Positions 1 through 10,300 of a stretch of 64,000 bases of DNA are shown here, piece after piece. Numbering within the stretch: the stretch's first letter is position 1; each line of letters opens with the position of its first letter. The stretch comes from Spirodela intermedia (Eukaryota; Streptophyta; Magnoliopsida; Alismatales; Araceae), in contig LR746270.1 of NCBI GenBank assembly GCA_902729315.2, positions 3,744,501-3,808,500 on the forward strand, given 5' to 3'. Made by a program: the position numbers and the translations under genes. The notes under the pieces are model-generated. The model was not told the origin of the DNA. It did not search any database and saw only the letters and a program-made list of their open reading frames with translations.

Positions 1-1
1 G

Positions 2-862
2 CGGAGGAAGCGTGATGCTGAGAAAACTGGTGGTGGAGGTAGCAGCAGCGTGACGCACCGTGGCGGACATGGGCCGGGGCGCGGGCGCGGCCGTGGCAGC
101 GACAAGGGCTCGTCATCAGGCGGCCTGACGGGCAACTCAGGCCGGCCCAGCGGTGATGAGTGCAGGAGATGCGGGAAGCTGGGCCACTGGGCCCGCGAGT
201 GCCGCTCTAAGCCCAAGAAAGAGCAGGCCCACGTCGTCCAGGATGAGGAGGAGGCCTCGCTCCTTCTCGTGAAGTCAACGACGGCCATATCGACGGCGCC
301 GCCACCAACCTCCACTCCACCACGTTTTGCTGCGACTCCGCAGGCAGAGGATCGGCTCCGGCGTGCAAGCCCACCGCCGCCGGGAGCAAAAGGGGTCCCC
401 GTCAATGGAGGGGCCGCCAAAGAAGAGAAGAAGCCAGGCGCCCAGACCCAGATCCATCTGCGGGAAGAGAAGGTGTTCGCCCACCTTGAAGAGGAGGAGC
501 TGCGTGATGAGGAGGCGTGGGTCGTGGACACGGGCGCCACGAACCACATGTCGGGTTCCCGTACGGCTTTCACCGAGCTGGACACGGCGGTGCTTGGGAC
601 GGTGCGGTTCGGCGACGACTCGGTGGCGCGGATCGAAGGCCGGGGGGCAATCGTGTTCCTGTCCTTCGCGGGGGTGTATTACATTCCCCGACTGACGACG
701 AACATCGTCAGCGTCGGCCAACTCGATGAGGCCGGGTACCATATCGACATCGAGAAGGGGGCGATGAAGGTCCATCAGCCAGGCGGACGGCTCCTGGCGA
801 AGGTGATGCGCGGAAGAACCGGCTGTACATTCTCCACGCCAAGCTGGTTCGGCCGGTGTGCC
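2..862 (+). pseudogene. copia gag nucleocapsid end and protease (left copy)
   Basis: The frame enters from the left edge. It contains a CCHC zinc knuckle (CRRCGKLGHWAREC, about 160-200) that binds template RNA, a low-complexity linker, and the protease active site DTGATNHM near 529-552. A one-base frame change near 810-830 puts the following integrase frame out of register. The same frameshift is in the inverted copy, so it predates the duplication. The only substitution I noticed against that copy is at 419 (Lys here, Glu there). Confidence 0.9.
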
Positions 863-1515
863 TGGAGGCGCGGGGAGTCGAAGAAGCTTGGAAATGGCAC
901 GCGCGCCTCGGACATGTCAACATGGCCGCGCTGCGTAAGATGGCTCGGGAGGAGCTGATGCGCGGGTTGCCGGCAGTTGGTCAGGTGGACCAGCTGTGTG
1001 AGGCGTGTCTCGCTGGCAAGCAGAAGCGGTCGCCGTTCCCCGAGCAGGGAGAGTACCGGGCGCGGCGTGTTCTGGAGCTGGTGCACAGCGACCTCTGTGG
1101 TCCGATTGCGCCGGAAACGCCAAACGGTAGCAAGTATTTCCTGCTGCTCGTGGATGATCGAAGCCGGCACATGTGGGTGGCCATGCTGCCTTCAAAGGAA
1201 CGTGCTGCAGTGGCCATCAAGGAGATCAAGGCTCGGGCAGAAGGCGAGTCAGGACTGAAGCTGGGAGCGCTCCGTACTGATCGGGGCGGCGAATTCACCT
1301 CACATGAGTTCGCGGAGTACTGCGCGGGAGAAGGTATTCATCGTCAACACACGGCGCCATACAGCCCGCAGCAGAATGGCATCGTCGAGCGCAGGAACGG
1401 CACGGTGGTAGCAACCGCGAGGAGCATGCTCAAGGCAAAGGGACTGCCGGGCTGGTTTTGGGGTGAGGCAGTGGCAACTGCTGTATACATCCTGAACCGG
1501 CGGCGCACCATCTGA
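856..1515 (+). pseudogene. copia GAG-pre-integrase and integrase core (left copy)
   Basis: The frame shows the GAG-pre motif WHARLGHVN, the HHCC-type zinc region, then the rve integrase core with DRSRH, the LRTDRGGEF acidic motif, YSPQQNGIVERRN and the AVYILNR stretch. The frame ends in a stop at 1513-1515 because a short deletion at about 1503 joins the codons for ILNR to a distal HHLKVFGC segment in another frame. The catalytic Asp-Asp-Glu positions can be seen, but the domain is truncated. The same deletion is present in the inverted copy. Confidence 0.9.
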
Positions 1516-1517
1516 AG

Positions 1518-2236
1518 GTGTTCGGATGCATCACCTACGTCCTGAACACGACACCACATCTCAAGAAGCTGGAGGACCGCGGCCGCAAGATGATCTTCAT
1601 CGGCTACGAGTGCGGATCAAAGGCCTACCGTGCCTACGATCCCACCACGAGGCGTGTCCATGTGACACGGGACGTGGTGTTCGACGAAAATGCCCAGTGG
1701 GACTGGGGCAGCGGCGCGGAGCAAGGGGATGCGGGCAGCCACGACGACATGTTCACATTGGAGTATGCCGTCGGGAACCAGGTACCTCCGGAGCTCGATG
1801 GCGCCATCGAGGTACTTGATGATGATGCGCCGGGACCGGAGCCAATGTCGCCACCGTCCGTGCACTCCAGTGGGGGAGCGGTGCCGATTGAAGATGGAGG
1901 AAAGGAGGTGGAGTTCGCCACTCCACCCAGTGTCCACATCGACCACCTGGATGCTAATCACGATGATGTGCCACTCCGGTTCCGCAAGATCGACGACATC
2001 GTTGGGCTGGCCTCGCCGCGTGGTCTCGCGTCGCGGGCGTTAATTGCAAAGGAGCTGCACGCTGTAAGTTCTGATGAGCCGGTCTCTTTTGCTGAAGCAG
2101 AGGGCCACCCGAGCTGGAGGAAGGCTATGGAGGAGGAGATGGCGTCGATCGAGGAGAACCGCACCTGGTCCCTGGTTGACCTCCCACATGGTCACCGGGG
2201 GATCGAGGAGAACCGCCCCTTCTCATCACTCTCGCG
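1518..2236 (+). pseudogene. copia integrase C-terminus and INT-RT linker (left copy)
   Basis: The frame starts with MFGCITYVLNTTPHLKKL, the conserved sequence after the copia integrase core, and includes KMIFIGYE and HVTRDVVFDE. An acidic, Pro-rich linker follows, then the start of the RT region (SWRKAMEEEMASIEENRTW, SLVDLP). After 2185 the reading departs from the family: most of RT motif 1 is missing and a 16-bp copy of upstream sequence appears at 2201-2216. Confidence 0.85.
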
Positions 2237-2812
2237 GTGCACGAGGGGTGGGAGGTGCACCACATGGACGTCAAGTCGGCGTTCTTGAATGGCGATCTCA
2301 AGGAAGAGGTGTACGTGGAGCAGTCGGCCGGTTTCATCAGCACGGGCAATGAGCACAAGGTGTTCAAGTTGAAAAAGGCACTCTACGGCTTGCATCAGGC
2401 GCCTAGGGCCTGGAATGCGAAGCTAGACGAAACGCTACTGTCGTTCAGATTCAGGAGGAGTCTCTCGGAACAGGCCATCTACACCAGGTGGAATGGGGAG
2501 ATGCAGCTGGTGGTCGGGGTGTACGTCGATGACCTGGTGATCATTGGCGCCAGCTGCGACGACATCAAGCAGTTCAAAAAGGAGATGGCTGATGCATTTA
2601 GGATGAGCGACCTCGGCCTGCTTCGCTACTATCTCGGCATTGAAGTCAGGCAGAGCACGGGGGGCACCTCGATCAGCATACAGAAGCATCGTGGGGAGTC
2701 TCAGGTACCTGGTCAATACTCGTCCAGACCTGGCATTTGTTGTTGGCTATGTGAGTCATTTTCTAGAGGAGCCACGAAAGGATCACTTGAAAAAGCAAAT
2801 TCTCCGTTATCT
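2237..2812 (+). pseudogene. copia reverse transcriptase fragment
   Basis: RT motifs are clear: MDVKSAFLNGDL, KLKKALYGLHQAPRAW, and the polymerase box YVDDLVI at 2521-2541, followed by MSDLGLLRYYLGIEV. After about 2684 the frame jumps; a second frame carries YRSIVGSLRYLVNTRPDLAF and FLEEPRKDH up to ILRYLGG at 2812, so roughly 30-40 codons are deleted. RNase H is absent. This is the spacer between the two inverted arms and exists once in the window. Confidence 0.88.
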
Positions 2813-3480
2813 GGGAGGTCAACCAGGGACCAGGTGCGGTTCTCCTCGATCGACGCCATCTCCTCCTCCATAGCCTTCCTCCAGCTCGGGTGGCCCTCTG
2901 CTTCAGCAAAAGAGACCGGCTCATCAGAACTTACAGCGTGCAGCTCCTTTGCAATTAACGCCCGCGACGCGAGACCACGCGGCGAGGCCAGCCCAACGAT
3001 GTCGTCGATCTTGCGGAACCGGAGTGGCACATCATCGTGATTAGCATCCAGGTGGTCGATGTGGACACTGGGTGGAGTGGCGAACTCCACCTCCTTTCCT
3101 CCATCTTCAATCGGCACCGCTCCCCCACTGGAGTGCACGGACGGTGGCGACATTGGCTCCGGTCCCGGCGCATCATCATCAAGTACCTCGATGGCGCCAT
3201 CGAGCTCCGGAGGTACCTGGTTCCCGACGGCATACTCCAATGTGAACATGTCGTCGTGGCTGCCCGCATCCCCTTGCTCCGCGCCGCTGCCCCAGTCCCA
3301 CTGGGCATTTTCGTCGAACACCACGTCCCGTGTCACATGGACACGCCTCGTGGTGGGATCGTAGGCACGGTAGGCCTTTGATCCGCACTCGTAGCCGATG
3401 AAGATCATCTTGCGGCCGCGGTCCTCCAGCTTCTTGAGATGTGGTGTCGTGTTCAGGACGTAGGTGATGCATCCGAACAC
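2813..3480 (-). pseudogene. copia integrase C-terminus and INT-RT linker (right copy)
   Basis: It begins MFGCITYVLNTTPHL and runs to SLVDLP at the arm boundary (2813). The open frame continues a short way past the boundary into antisense of the RT spacer; that tail has no family resemblance. Confidence 0.85.
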
Positions 3481-3482
3481 CT

Positions 3483-4142
3483 TCAGATGGTGCGCCGCCG
3501 GTTCAGGATGTATACAGCAGTTGCCACTGCCTCACCCCAAAACCAGCCCGGCAGTCCCTTTGCCTTGAGCATGCTCCTCGCGGTTGCTACCACCGTGCCG
3601 TTCCTGCGCTCGACGATGCCATTCTGCTGCGGGCTGTATGGCGCCGTGTGTTGACGATGAATACCTTCTCCCGCGCAGTACTCCGCGAACTCATGTGAGG
3701 TGAATTCGCCGCCCCGATCAGTACGGAGCGCTCCCAGCTTCAGTCCTGACTCGCCTTCTGCCCGAGCCTTGATCTCCTTGATGGCCACTGCAGCACGTTC
3801 CTTTGAAGGCAGCATGGCCACCCACATGTGCCGGCTTCGATCATCCACGAGCAGCAGGAAATACTTGCTACCGTTTGGCGTTTCCGGCGCAATCGGACCA
3901 CAGAGGTCGCTGTGCACCAGCTCCAGAACACGCCGCGCCCGGTACTCTCCCTGCTCGGGGAACGGCGACCGCTTCTGCTTGCCAGCGAGACACGCCTCAC
4001 ACAGCTGGTCCACCTGACCAACTGCCGGCAACCCGCGCATCAGCTCCTCCCGAGCCATCTTACGCAGCGCGGCCATGTTGACATGTCCGAGGCGCGCGTG
4101 CCATTTCCAAGCTTCTTCGACTCCCCGCGCCTCCAGGCACAC
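3483..4142 (-). pseudogene. copia integrase (right copy)
   Basis: The translation matches the left copy: WHARLGHVN, LRTDRGGEF and YSPQQNGIVERRN are visible, ending at the same premature stop produced by the same integrase deletion. It overlaps the end of the gag-protease frame because of the frameshift. Confidence 0.9.
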
Positions 4143-5575
4143 CGGCCGAACCAGCTTGGCGTGGAGAATGTACAGCCGGTTCTTCCGCGCATCACCTTCG
4201 CCAGGAGCCGTCCGCCTGGCTGATGGACCTTCATCGCCCCCTTCTCGATGTCGATATGGTACCCGGCCTCATCGAGTTGGCCGACGCTGACGATGTTCGT
4301 CGTCAGTCGGGGAATGTAATACACCCCCGCGAAGGACAGGAACACGATTGCCCCCCGGCCTTCGATCCGCGCCACCGAGTCGTCGCCGAACCGCACCGTC
4401 CCAAGCACCGCCGTGTCCAGCTCGGTGAAAGCCGTACGGGAACCCGACATGTGGTTCGTGGCGCCCGTGTCCACGACCCACGCCTCCTCATCACGCAGCT
4501 CCTCCTCTTCAAGGTGGGCGAACACCTTCTCTTCCCGCAGATGGATCTGGGTCTGGGCGCCTGGCTTCTTCTCTTCTTCGGCGGCCCCTCCATTGACGGG
4601 GACCCCTTTTGCTCCCGGCGGCGGTGGGCTTGCACGCCGGAGCCGATCCTCTGCCTGCGGAGTCGCAGCAAAACGTGGTGGAGTGGAGGTTGGTGGCGGC
4701 GCCGTCGATATGGCCGTCGTTGACTTCACGAGAAGGAGCGAGGCCTCCTCCTCATCCTGGACGACGTGGGCCTGCTCTTTCTTGGGCTTAGAGCGGCACT
4801 CGCGGGCCCAGTGGCCCAGCTTCCCGCATCTCCTGCACTCATCACCGCTGGGCCGGCCTGAGTTGCCCGTCAGGCCGCCTGATGACGAGCCCTTGTCGCT
4901 GCCACGGCCGCGCCCGCGCCCCGGCCCATGTCCGCCACGGTGCGTCACGCTGCTGCTACCTCCACCACCAGTTTTCTCAGCATCACGCTTCCTCCGCCGT
5001 GCGTCCCACTCTTCCTCGGTCAGGTACAGCTTGCCGTCGTGGTGCATAGCCGACGGCGGTTTCTCGAAGGCATCCTCCGCCGCCTTGAGTCGACCCGTCA
5101 AATCCGCGACGGTGAGCGTCGACACGTCGAGCAGCATCGTGATCGCGACCATGATCTGTCTGAAACGCTGGGGAACACTGCGGATTATCTTCTCCACTAC
5201 CTGCGTCTCTTCGACCTTGTCGCCGAGGGTGGTGAGAGTCGACGCCATGCTGTTGAGACGCAGCGCGTAGTCCTCAACAGACTCTCCCTCCTTGAACGTC
5301 GCCGACGTCTTCTTTACGCGGTCATCGCCGATCCGCATGGTGGCGATAGCCTCCCAGGCCTCCTTTGCCGTCTCCTTGTCCGCGATCACCGGCCACATTT
5401 CCGGCGGCACGGCGCTGCAGAGCGCGTCGAGCGCCTGCATGTCTTCATGGGGTTCGACGCCCCCTTTCTCAATGGCGGTCCAGAGCAACCGGGCTCTGAG
5501 CTTGACCTTCATGAGCAGCGCCCAGTCGGAGTAGTTGGTCTTGGTGAGCATTGGGAACCCGGTCCCGGCGCTCAC
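4040..5575 (-). pseudogene. copia gag and protease (right copy, gag start intact)
   Basis: The frame begins MSAGTGFPMLTKTNYSDWA, the usual start of copia gag, followed by the UBN2-type gag domain (residues about 10-190), a Gly/Arg-rich stretch, the CCHC zinc knuckle (about residues 238-251) and the protease motif DTGATNHM. The last ~40 residues are out-of-frame after the frameshift near 4170-4190. Gag would form the virus-like particle and the protease would mature the polyprotein. The gag half looks intact although the element as a whole is dead. Confidence 0.92.
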
Positions 5576-5698
5576 CTCACACGAATCACCCTCTGGACCG
5601 CGCCGTCCTTTCCTCCTGCCATAGCGCGTCTCGATTGCGCGTTCTCGATTCCAACGGCTGTACCTTGCCGCGATCGAGTCCCGGCCCGCAACCTGGGT

Positions 5699-5710
5699 GC
5701 TCTGATACCA
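5699..5710 (-). other. Retrotransposon primer binding site (tRNA-Met type)
   Basis: Minus-strand TGGTATCAGAGC is the standard plant copia primer binding site, complementary to the 3' end of initiator tRNA-Met. It lies two bases from the inferred LTR end, about 125 bp upstream of the gag ATG. Confidence 0.9.
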
Positions 5711-5712
5711 CT

Positions 5713-5967
5713 TGTCAAAACTCGTCGGAGAGACGACGGCAGTTAAGACGTCGCCGGCGAGATCATCACGCTGTTTAAAAAAACTCTTACAGTCCTTTGA
5801 AATAAGAAAACAAAGTGGGAAAGAAATAACCGTAAGAAATAACTAACTGGCCAAGACTGGCCAGTAATGCGCGTCATGCAGAAAATTCTGCATTACCGCA
5901 CAACGTGCTCTGACGTGTACACGTCAGAGCACTTCTCGCATAACCGCACCATGCCGTTATGCGAACA
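5713..5967 (-). repeat. Long terminal repeat (5' LTR) of the right copia copy
   Basis: The boundaries are inferred. The inner end is fixed by the PBS and reads ...GACA on the minus strand; the outer end is placed at TGTTCG, giving a TG...CA repeat of 255 bp. It contains a perfect 28-bp palindrome (5905-5932) and a smaller hairpin near 5878-5893. Only one LTR of this element is in the window, so the outer end and the target duplication cannot be confirmed. Confidence 0.6.
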
Positions 5968-5989
5968 GGGGGGCCCACGTGCAAGGCTC

Positions 5990-7248
5990 CCGTTCACAGG
6001 AGCCGATGTTCAAGAGATCCATCACCTACCGAGTCCAGCGAGACCAGGCCTTCGAGTCGACGGTGAGTTCATTTGCCACCACCACTGAGTTCGGGGACAT
6101 CGCCTGGTACCCCGGGCCGGAGAAGGTGGTGTACAGGGACGACGTGAGGCTGCTGGTTACGGCACCGGGGAAGGGGAAGAATGACTTTAACGGATTCCAG
6201 CCGCAGCTGTCGGTGCTCATCTCCACGCTCCGAAAATCAGGTCAGACACAGATGAAAATCCTCCAATTCTTCGACGAGGTTGCTGACCCGTCGGAGGTTC
6301 TGGGCTTCCCTGCAGAGGAGCTGCTGGAGGCGATGGAGAACTCGAACGGCAGGTGCATCCTTGCCAAGATCCAGATGACCACCTCGCTCGCCACCGGCGC
6401 CGGCCTGAAGAACCACGAGAGCAGTCTTACTGACTTCACGGAGTACCCGGTCGTCGGCAACCAGAGCGAGATGCAGTCCTCAGGCTCGTGCCTCACCGGT
6501 GAGGACGACGACCTCCTCAAGGCCTGCATCTGGGACCCCCCCATAGACGGGCTCTTCTACCGCCAGACGGCGTTCAGCATCCCCATGCCGGACGTCGCGG
6601 CCTTCGTCGCCGATGTCAAGAAACTCCACGCCCAGAGGCCCGGCTCTCTCTGCGGGCTCGACCTCTACAGCGGGCTGCTCATGAGGTTCGTCCGCAACTC
6701 CACGGTCTACCTGGGCAAGACGGCCGACTGTGCCGACTTCGACATGACCTACTTCCGCTCGAAAGACCCGGAGGATCCCCCCCTGGACCAGGACATCCTC
6801 GAGGAGGTAGAGCAAATGGCCTTCTTCAAGTACGGCGCGGTGCCGCACTGGGGGAAGAACCGGCACGTTGGGTTCATCGGCGCCGGCGACAAGTACGGCG
6901 ACCGGTGAGTGAGAGTGAATCCTCCGCCGCTCCGATCACTCGACTTGCTGGTCCTCCAATCTGATCTGTGTTTGTTCCGGCGGCAGGAGGGACCGGTTCG
7001 TGGCGGCGATGGTAAAGTACGACGGCGAGGGGCTCTTCTCTTCTGACTGGACCGACGCTGTGCTGGGCATCCGGGGGAAGAGTTTGTCGGTCGAGAAGAA
7101 GGGCTGCGCCCTGGAAGGTCTCTGCATCTGTTCTCGCGACGAGCACTGTGCGCCAGCGAAGGGGTACTTCTGCCTCCGGGGGCTGGTTTACGAAGATGCT
7201 AGGGTCTGCCGGAAGTCGGGGACGGCGACGCCCCCATTGTTCACATAG
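5990..7248 (+). pseudogene. L-gulono-1,4-lactone oxidase, 5'-truncated copy (GULLO A)
   Basis: This resembles exons 2-4 of the intact GULLO gene at 13297-15367. Exon 2 homology begins at about 5990 ([10 protein letters not shown]). Exon 2 ends at 6240; the intron 6241-6315 (GT..AG) is 75 bp and stop-free, so the frame reads through it. Exon 3 is 6316-6904, exon 4 is 6987-7248. The aldonolactone-oxidase C-terminal domain is well kept, including PHWGKN and the Cys-rich tail [15 protein letters not shown]. Exon 1, with the signal peptide and the FAD-binding domain, is absent and a copia LTR lies just upstream, so it should be non-functional unless joined to a new 5' end. A poly(A) signal AATAAA is at 7344-7349. 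Confidence 0.85.
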
Positions 7249-7349
7249 AACTGTGACCTCGCGGCGGCGGCGGGATCGCCTCTGGATGGCTATGGTCGGC
7301 TGTTTGTACGCCACTTGCCACTGTCCTCTCTCGAGCATTAATGAATAAA

Positions 7350-10300
7350 GAAATGGCTTCTGTATGAAAGAATCTTCTACCCACCAAGCTTTAAAATCAG
7401 TAGAAGTGACATGAGGTCGGTTTAAGGATATTTAATTATTATATCCATTTATTTGAGTACTTTCAATACTAGGGCTGACCTTAAGACATTAATGTAAAGA
7501 AAATTAGTTGTGCTAGTTGATTGACTCAGTGTCAGCGATTCTAGAATGAGGGTTTTTGGGAAACACTTGGGTTGGCTAGAGGCACTAAATCTATTGAGAG
7601 GCTACCTAAAGTCTTTTGTGTTCTAGGACTGTATTAATAAGAGTTATTAGAACCTTAGCATGAGATTTTTTGAAAGCAGAGCATGCTGGATGGCCTAAAC
7701 CACTAGAATTTTGGCTCCCATACATAGATGGGATATTAAAAATCAAGAAGTGGACAAGACGATTAAACCCCTCTCATTTCTAATAGCACCATTCTACAAC
7801 ATAAACTTTATATATTTCATATTTTCTACAATGCAAACTTCTCATATATTTAAATGTTAACTTTAATGTACTTGTCTATTATACAATGTAAGCTTGATAT
7901 ACTAGAACATTGTCGTTAATATATACTGGTGCTCTTTAATAACATAAACATCTCATTTTTGTGTGTTTTCTAAACCCTGTCTGTTGATGTAGCTTAAGAT
8001 CTTGATACCTTCTCTTCACTTGAATCATTTTATTGAAGGCTTCAGTAGATTTAGAACTTCAAACAGTTCAAATTTACAAGTACACTCAAAGGTGGTGGAG
8101 TGATCATAGTTGTTTTGTTCTCATCCCTCCCTCTAACACACAATAACATTTCACTTTTATAGGCCTTTTCTTAGAGGAGCATCATTACCTTTATCTAAAA
8201 ACTCAAAGATTGTGAACTATTTAGTTAAAATTATTTTAATTTCATACTTAATTATATCAATTAGGATAACCAATTTGTCAATTAAGAGCATTAAATATGA
8301 GAACTAAATGTTTATAGTGATTGGGCACACCAAGCCTAATCCACTTTCTAAAGGTCATGTCCTTAGGTTTCACTAACACTTGTTAATATAGCTCGGTAAA
8401 CATAAAAGATTCATTATTTTAAAAATAGTTTTTCTAGATTAATGAATGTAGATAAGCCCAAGTATATGAAGTGATCAAATGCAAGTATCAACTAGTAGAG
8501 CAAAAAGTTCTCATAAATTTTTCATCAAGCCATCTTGATGATGGATGAACTAGTGAAAAAATGCAAAGTGCTCAAATACATGAAATATTCAAATATTGTA
8601 TCAAATAATAGAACAAACAGTTCTCGTGAGTATGACAAAGGCTTCTTGACGATAGATGCACTAGTAAAAAAATGTGACCTTCTTTTATTTTGCAAAATCA
8701 CATCTTGAATATTAGAGGGGTTGTGTGACAAACAACATTCCTACAATCAGTGATATAATTATCTAGATTGGGTGATCTAGAGTGACTTGTGTGAAGTTCT
8801 TAGTGGGAGCTGAGCATTTGTATTAGTCGTGGAATATTAAGTTGTTAGGTGAAGCAAAGCACATGTGTTCTTTATAAAGTAGGTGAAGGTCAAGGGAACC
8901 AAACCACTATATCAGTTATGGTTTCTTTTGTTTACAAATAGGAAAGACTAAAAGAGAATTGTAGAGATTGTGATTTAAAAATATTATATAAATTAATTCA
9001 GCCACCCTCCATAGTCTAAGTGCTGTCATAGAAGCCATTAATCAAACTATATTGTGACTACAAATCCATCATAAATATTGCACACAATTTAGTGTAACAC
9101 AATCAAACTAAGTATGTTGAGACTAACTGACACTTCATCAAGAAATTGTTCTATAGTGGCACCATCTGCAAACTATATATTTCAACCCATAAATAATTGA
9201 CAAATATTCCCACCAATGGATTAGGTGGATCAAATGTTTTTGAGGTTTAGATCCAAGTTGAGACTTTATGACATATATTCATCAACTCGATGATGAATGT
9301 CACAGAATGAGATATGACATCCATACCAAAATTATTTCCTATTTTGATATATGTTTATTGAATTTTGTTCTTGAGTGTGTCATATCTAGTTTTGTTGAAG
9401 CATTAAATTAATGATTGTTTGACGATGACAAATGTTCATAAGATCAATTAAAAAAGTGAATTATGTCTAATCCTGAATATACTTGACTTGAGGACAATAT
9501 TAGAGTACTCATATATAATTTAATATAACATTTTAAAATGTTTATATGAGAATTCGTTGAACATACTTCTAATCAATAATGTTAAATCTATATATTTGAT
9601 TAATTTTATTTTATGAAATTATCATATTATATATTACTGTGAAAATTTTCAATATTTACATAATATGTTATAATGAGAAAGTAATGATAGGTATATTAGA
9701 ATCAATAATATGACAAGACGTAAAATATGGGTATGAAAGCTGACTTAGTCTATTGTGTAGTCGTGACATTAGGTATTCACTTTTGAATGATTTTGATATA
9801 ATTTTAATCGATTGAATTCATATTCTTTACTCAGTCAAACATGATTTTCTAGATAGTAAAGAATATATTTTATAAAATTATTTTATATATTTTGAATCAC
9901 CTAAATCATGATTATAAATATTGAGATCATTATTCATGATGTTAACTTGAAGTTTGTGTTTGATTTAAGGTGATTCAAATAACATTTGATTCTTAGACCA
10001 TTATCGTATCAAGATATATATTGTAGGTCATATTAAAATGATATTAAATCCTTATCGATCTTTGATTAAATCGATGCAATTTGGATATTCATATTGTGCT
10101 TTAAAATAATAATGCACTGATTTCTCTTAAATATATCCAAACTTATAAATGGCATTATTCCAGTCATTTGAATTTCTAATCATTTCTAAAAATGTTACCA
10201 TTGTGAGATAATGAAAAACATGAAGAAATTTTGAATTAAATATCTTTATAAATACAACAACTTGTCAATAGCTAATTAGAGCTGAACATCTCTCTTTAGC

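Larger units (their letters stand above)
1..2185 (+). repeat. Left arm of near-perfect inverted repeat
   Basis: Position p in this arm pairs with position 4998-p in the right arm. I checked the alignment at both ends (1 with 4997, 2185 with 2813) and at the open reading frames, which mirror each other with the same coordinate sum. The left end is cut by the window edge, so the true arm is longer. The spacer is 2186-2812. Confidence 0.95.
1..2812 (+). mobile_element. Defective Ty1-copia retrotransposon, left copy (+), gag end to RT
   Basis: Reading rightwards the segment holds, in copia order, the gag zinc knuckle, aspartic protease, GAG-pre/integrase, the integrase-RT linker and part of reverse transcriptase. 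The 5' end (LTR, PBS, start of gag) lies outside the window. Breaks visible in the sequence are a frameshift near 810-830, a deletion at about 1503 that removes the end of the integrase core, a deletion/duplication at 2186-2216, a deletion at about 2682-2685 inside RT, and an abrupt end at 2812 where an inverted copy begins. It cannot encode a working polyprotein. Family assignment is firm from motif order; the mechanism of the rearrangement is inference. Confidence 0.93.
2813..4997 (-). repeat. Right arm of near-perfect inverted repeat
   Basis: This is the reverse complement of 1-2185. The only mismatch I found is 419 against 4579; a full base-by-base comparison was not done. The homologous element continues beyond the arm to 5967, while its partner continues beyond the left window edge. 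Confidence 0.95.
2813..5967 (-). mobile_element. Defective Ty1-copia retrotransposon, right copy (-), LTR to integrase linker
   Basis: On the minus strand the order is LTR (5967-5713), tRNA-Met type primer binding site, gag, protease, integrase and INT-RT linker, ending at 2813. RT and RNase H are not present in this orientation, and no 3' LTR is seen. It shares the gag-INT frameshift and the integrase deletion of the left copy, so both arms descend from one already defective element. Confidence 0.93.
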
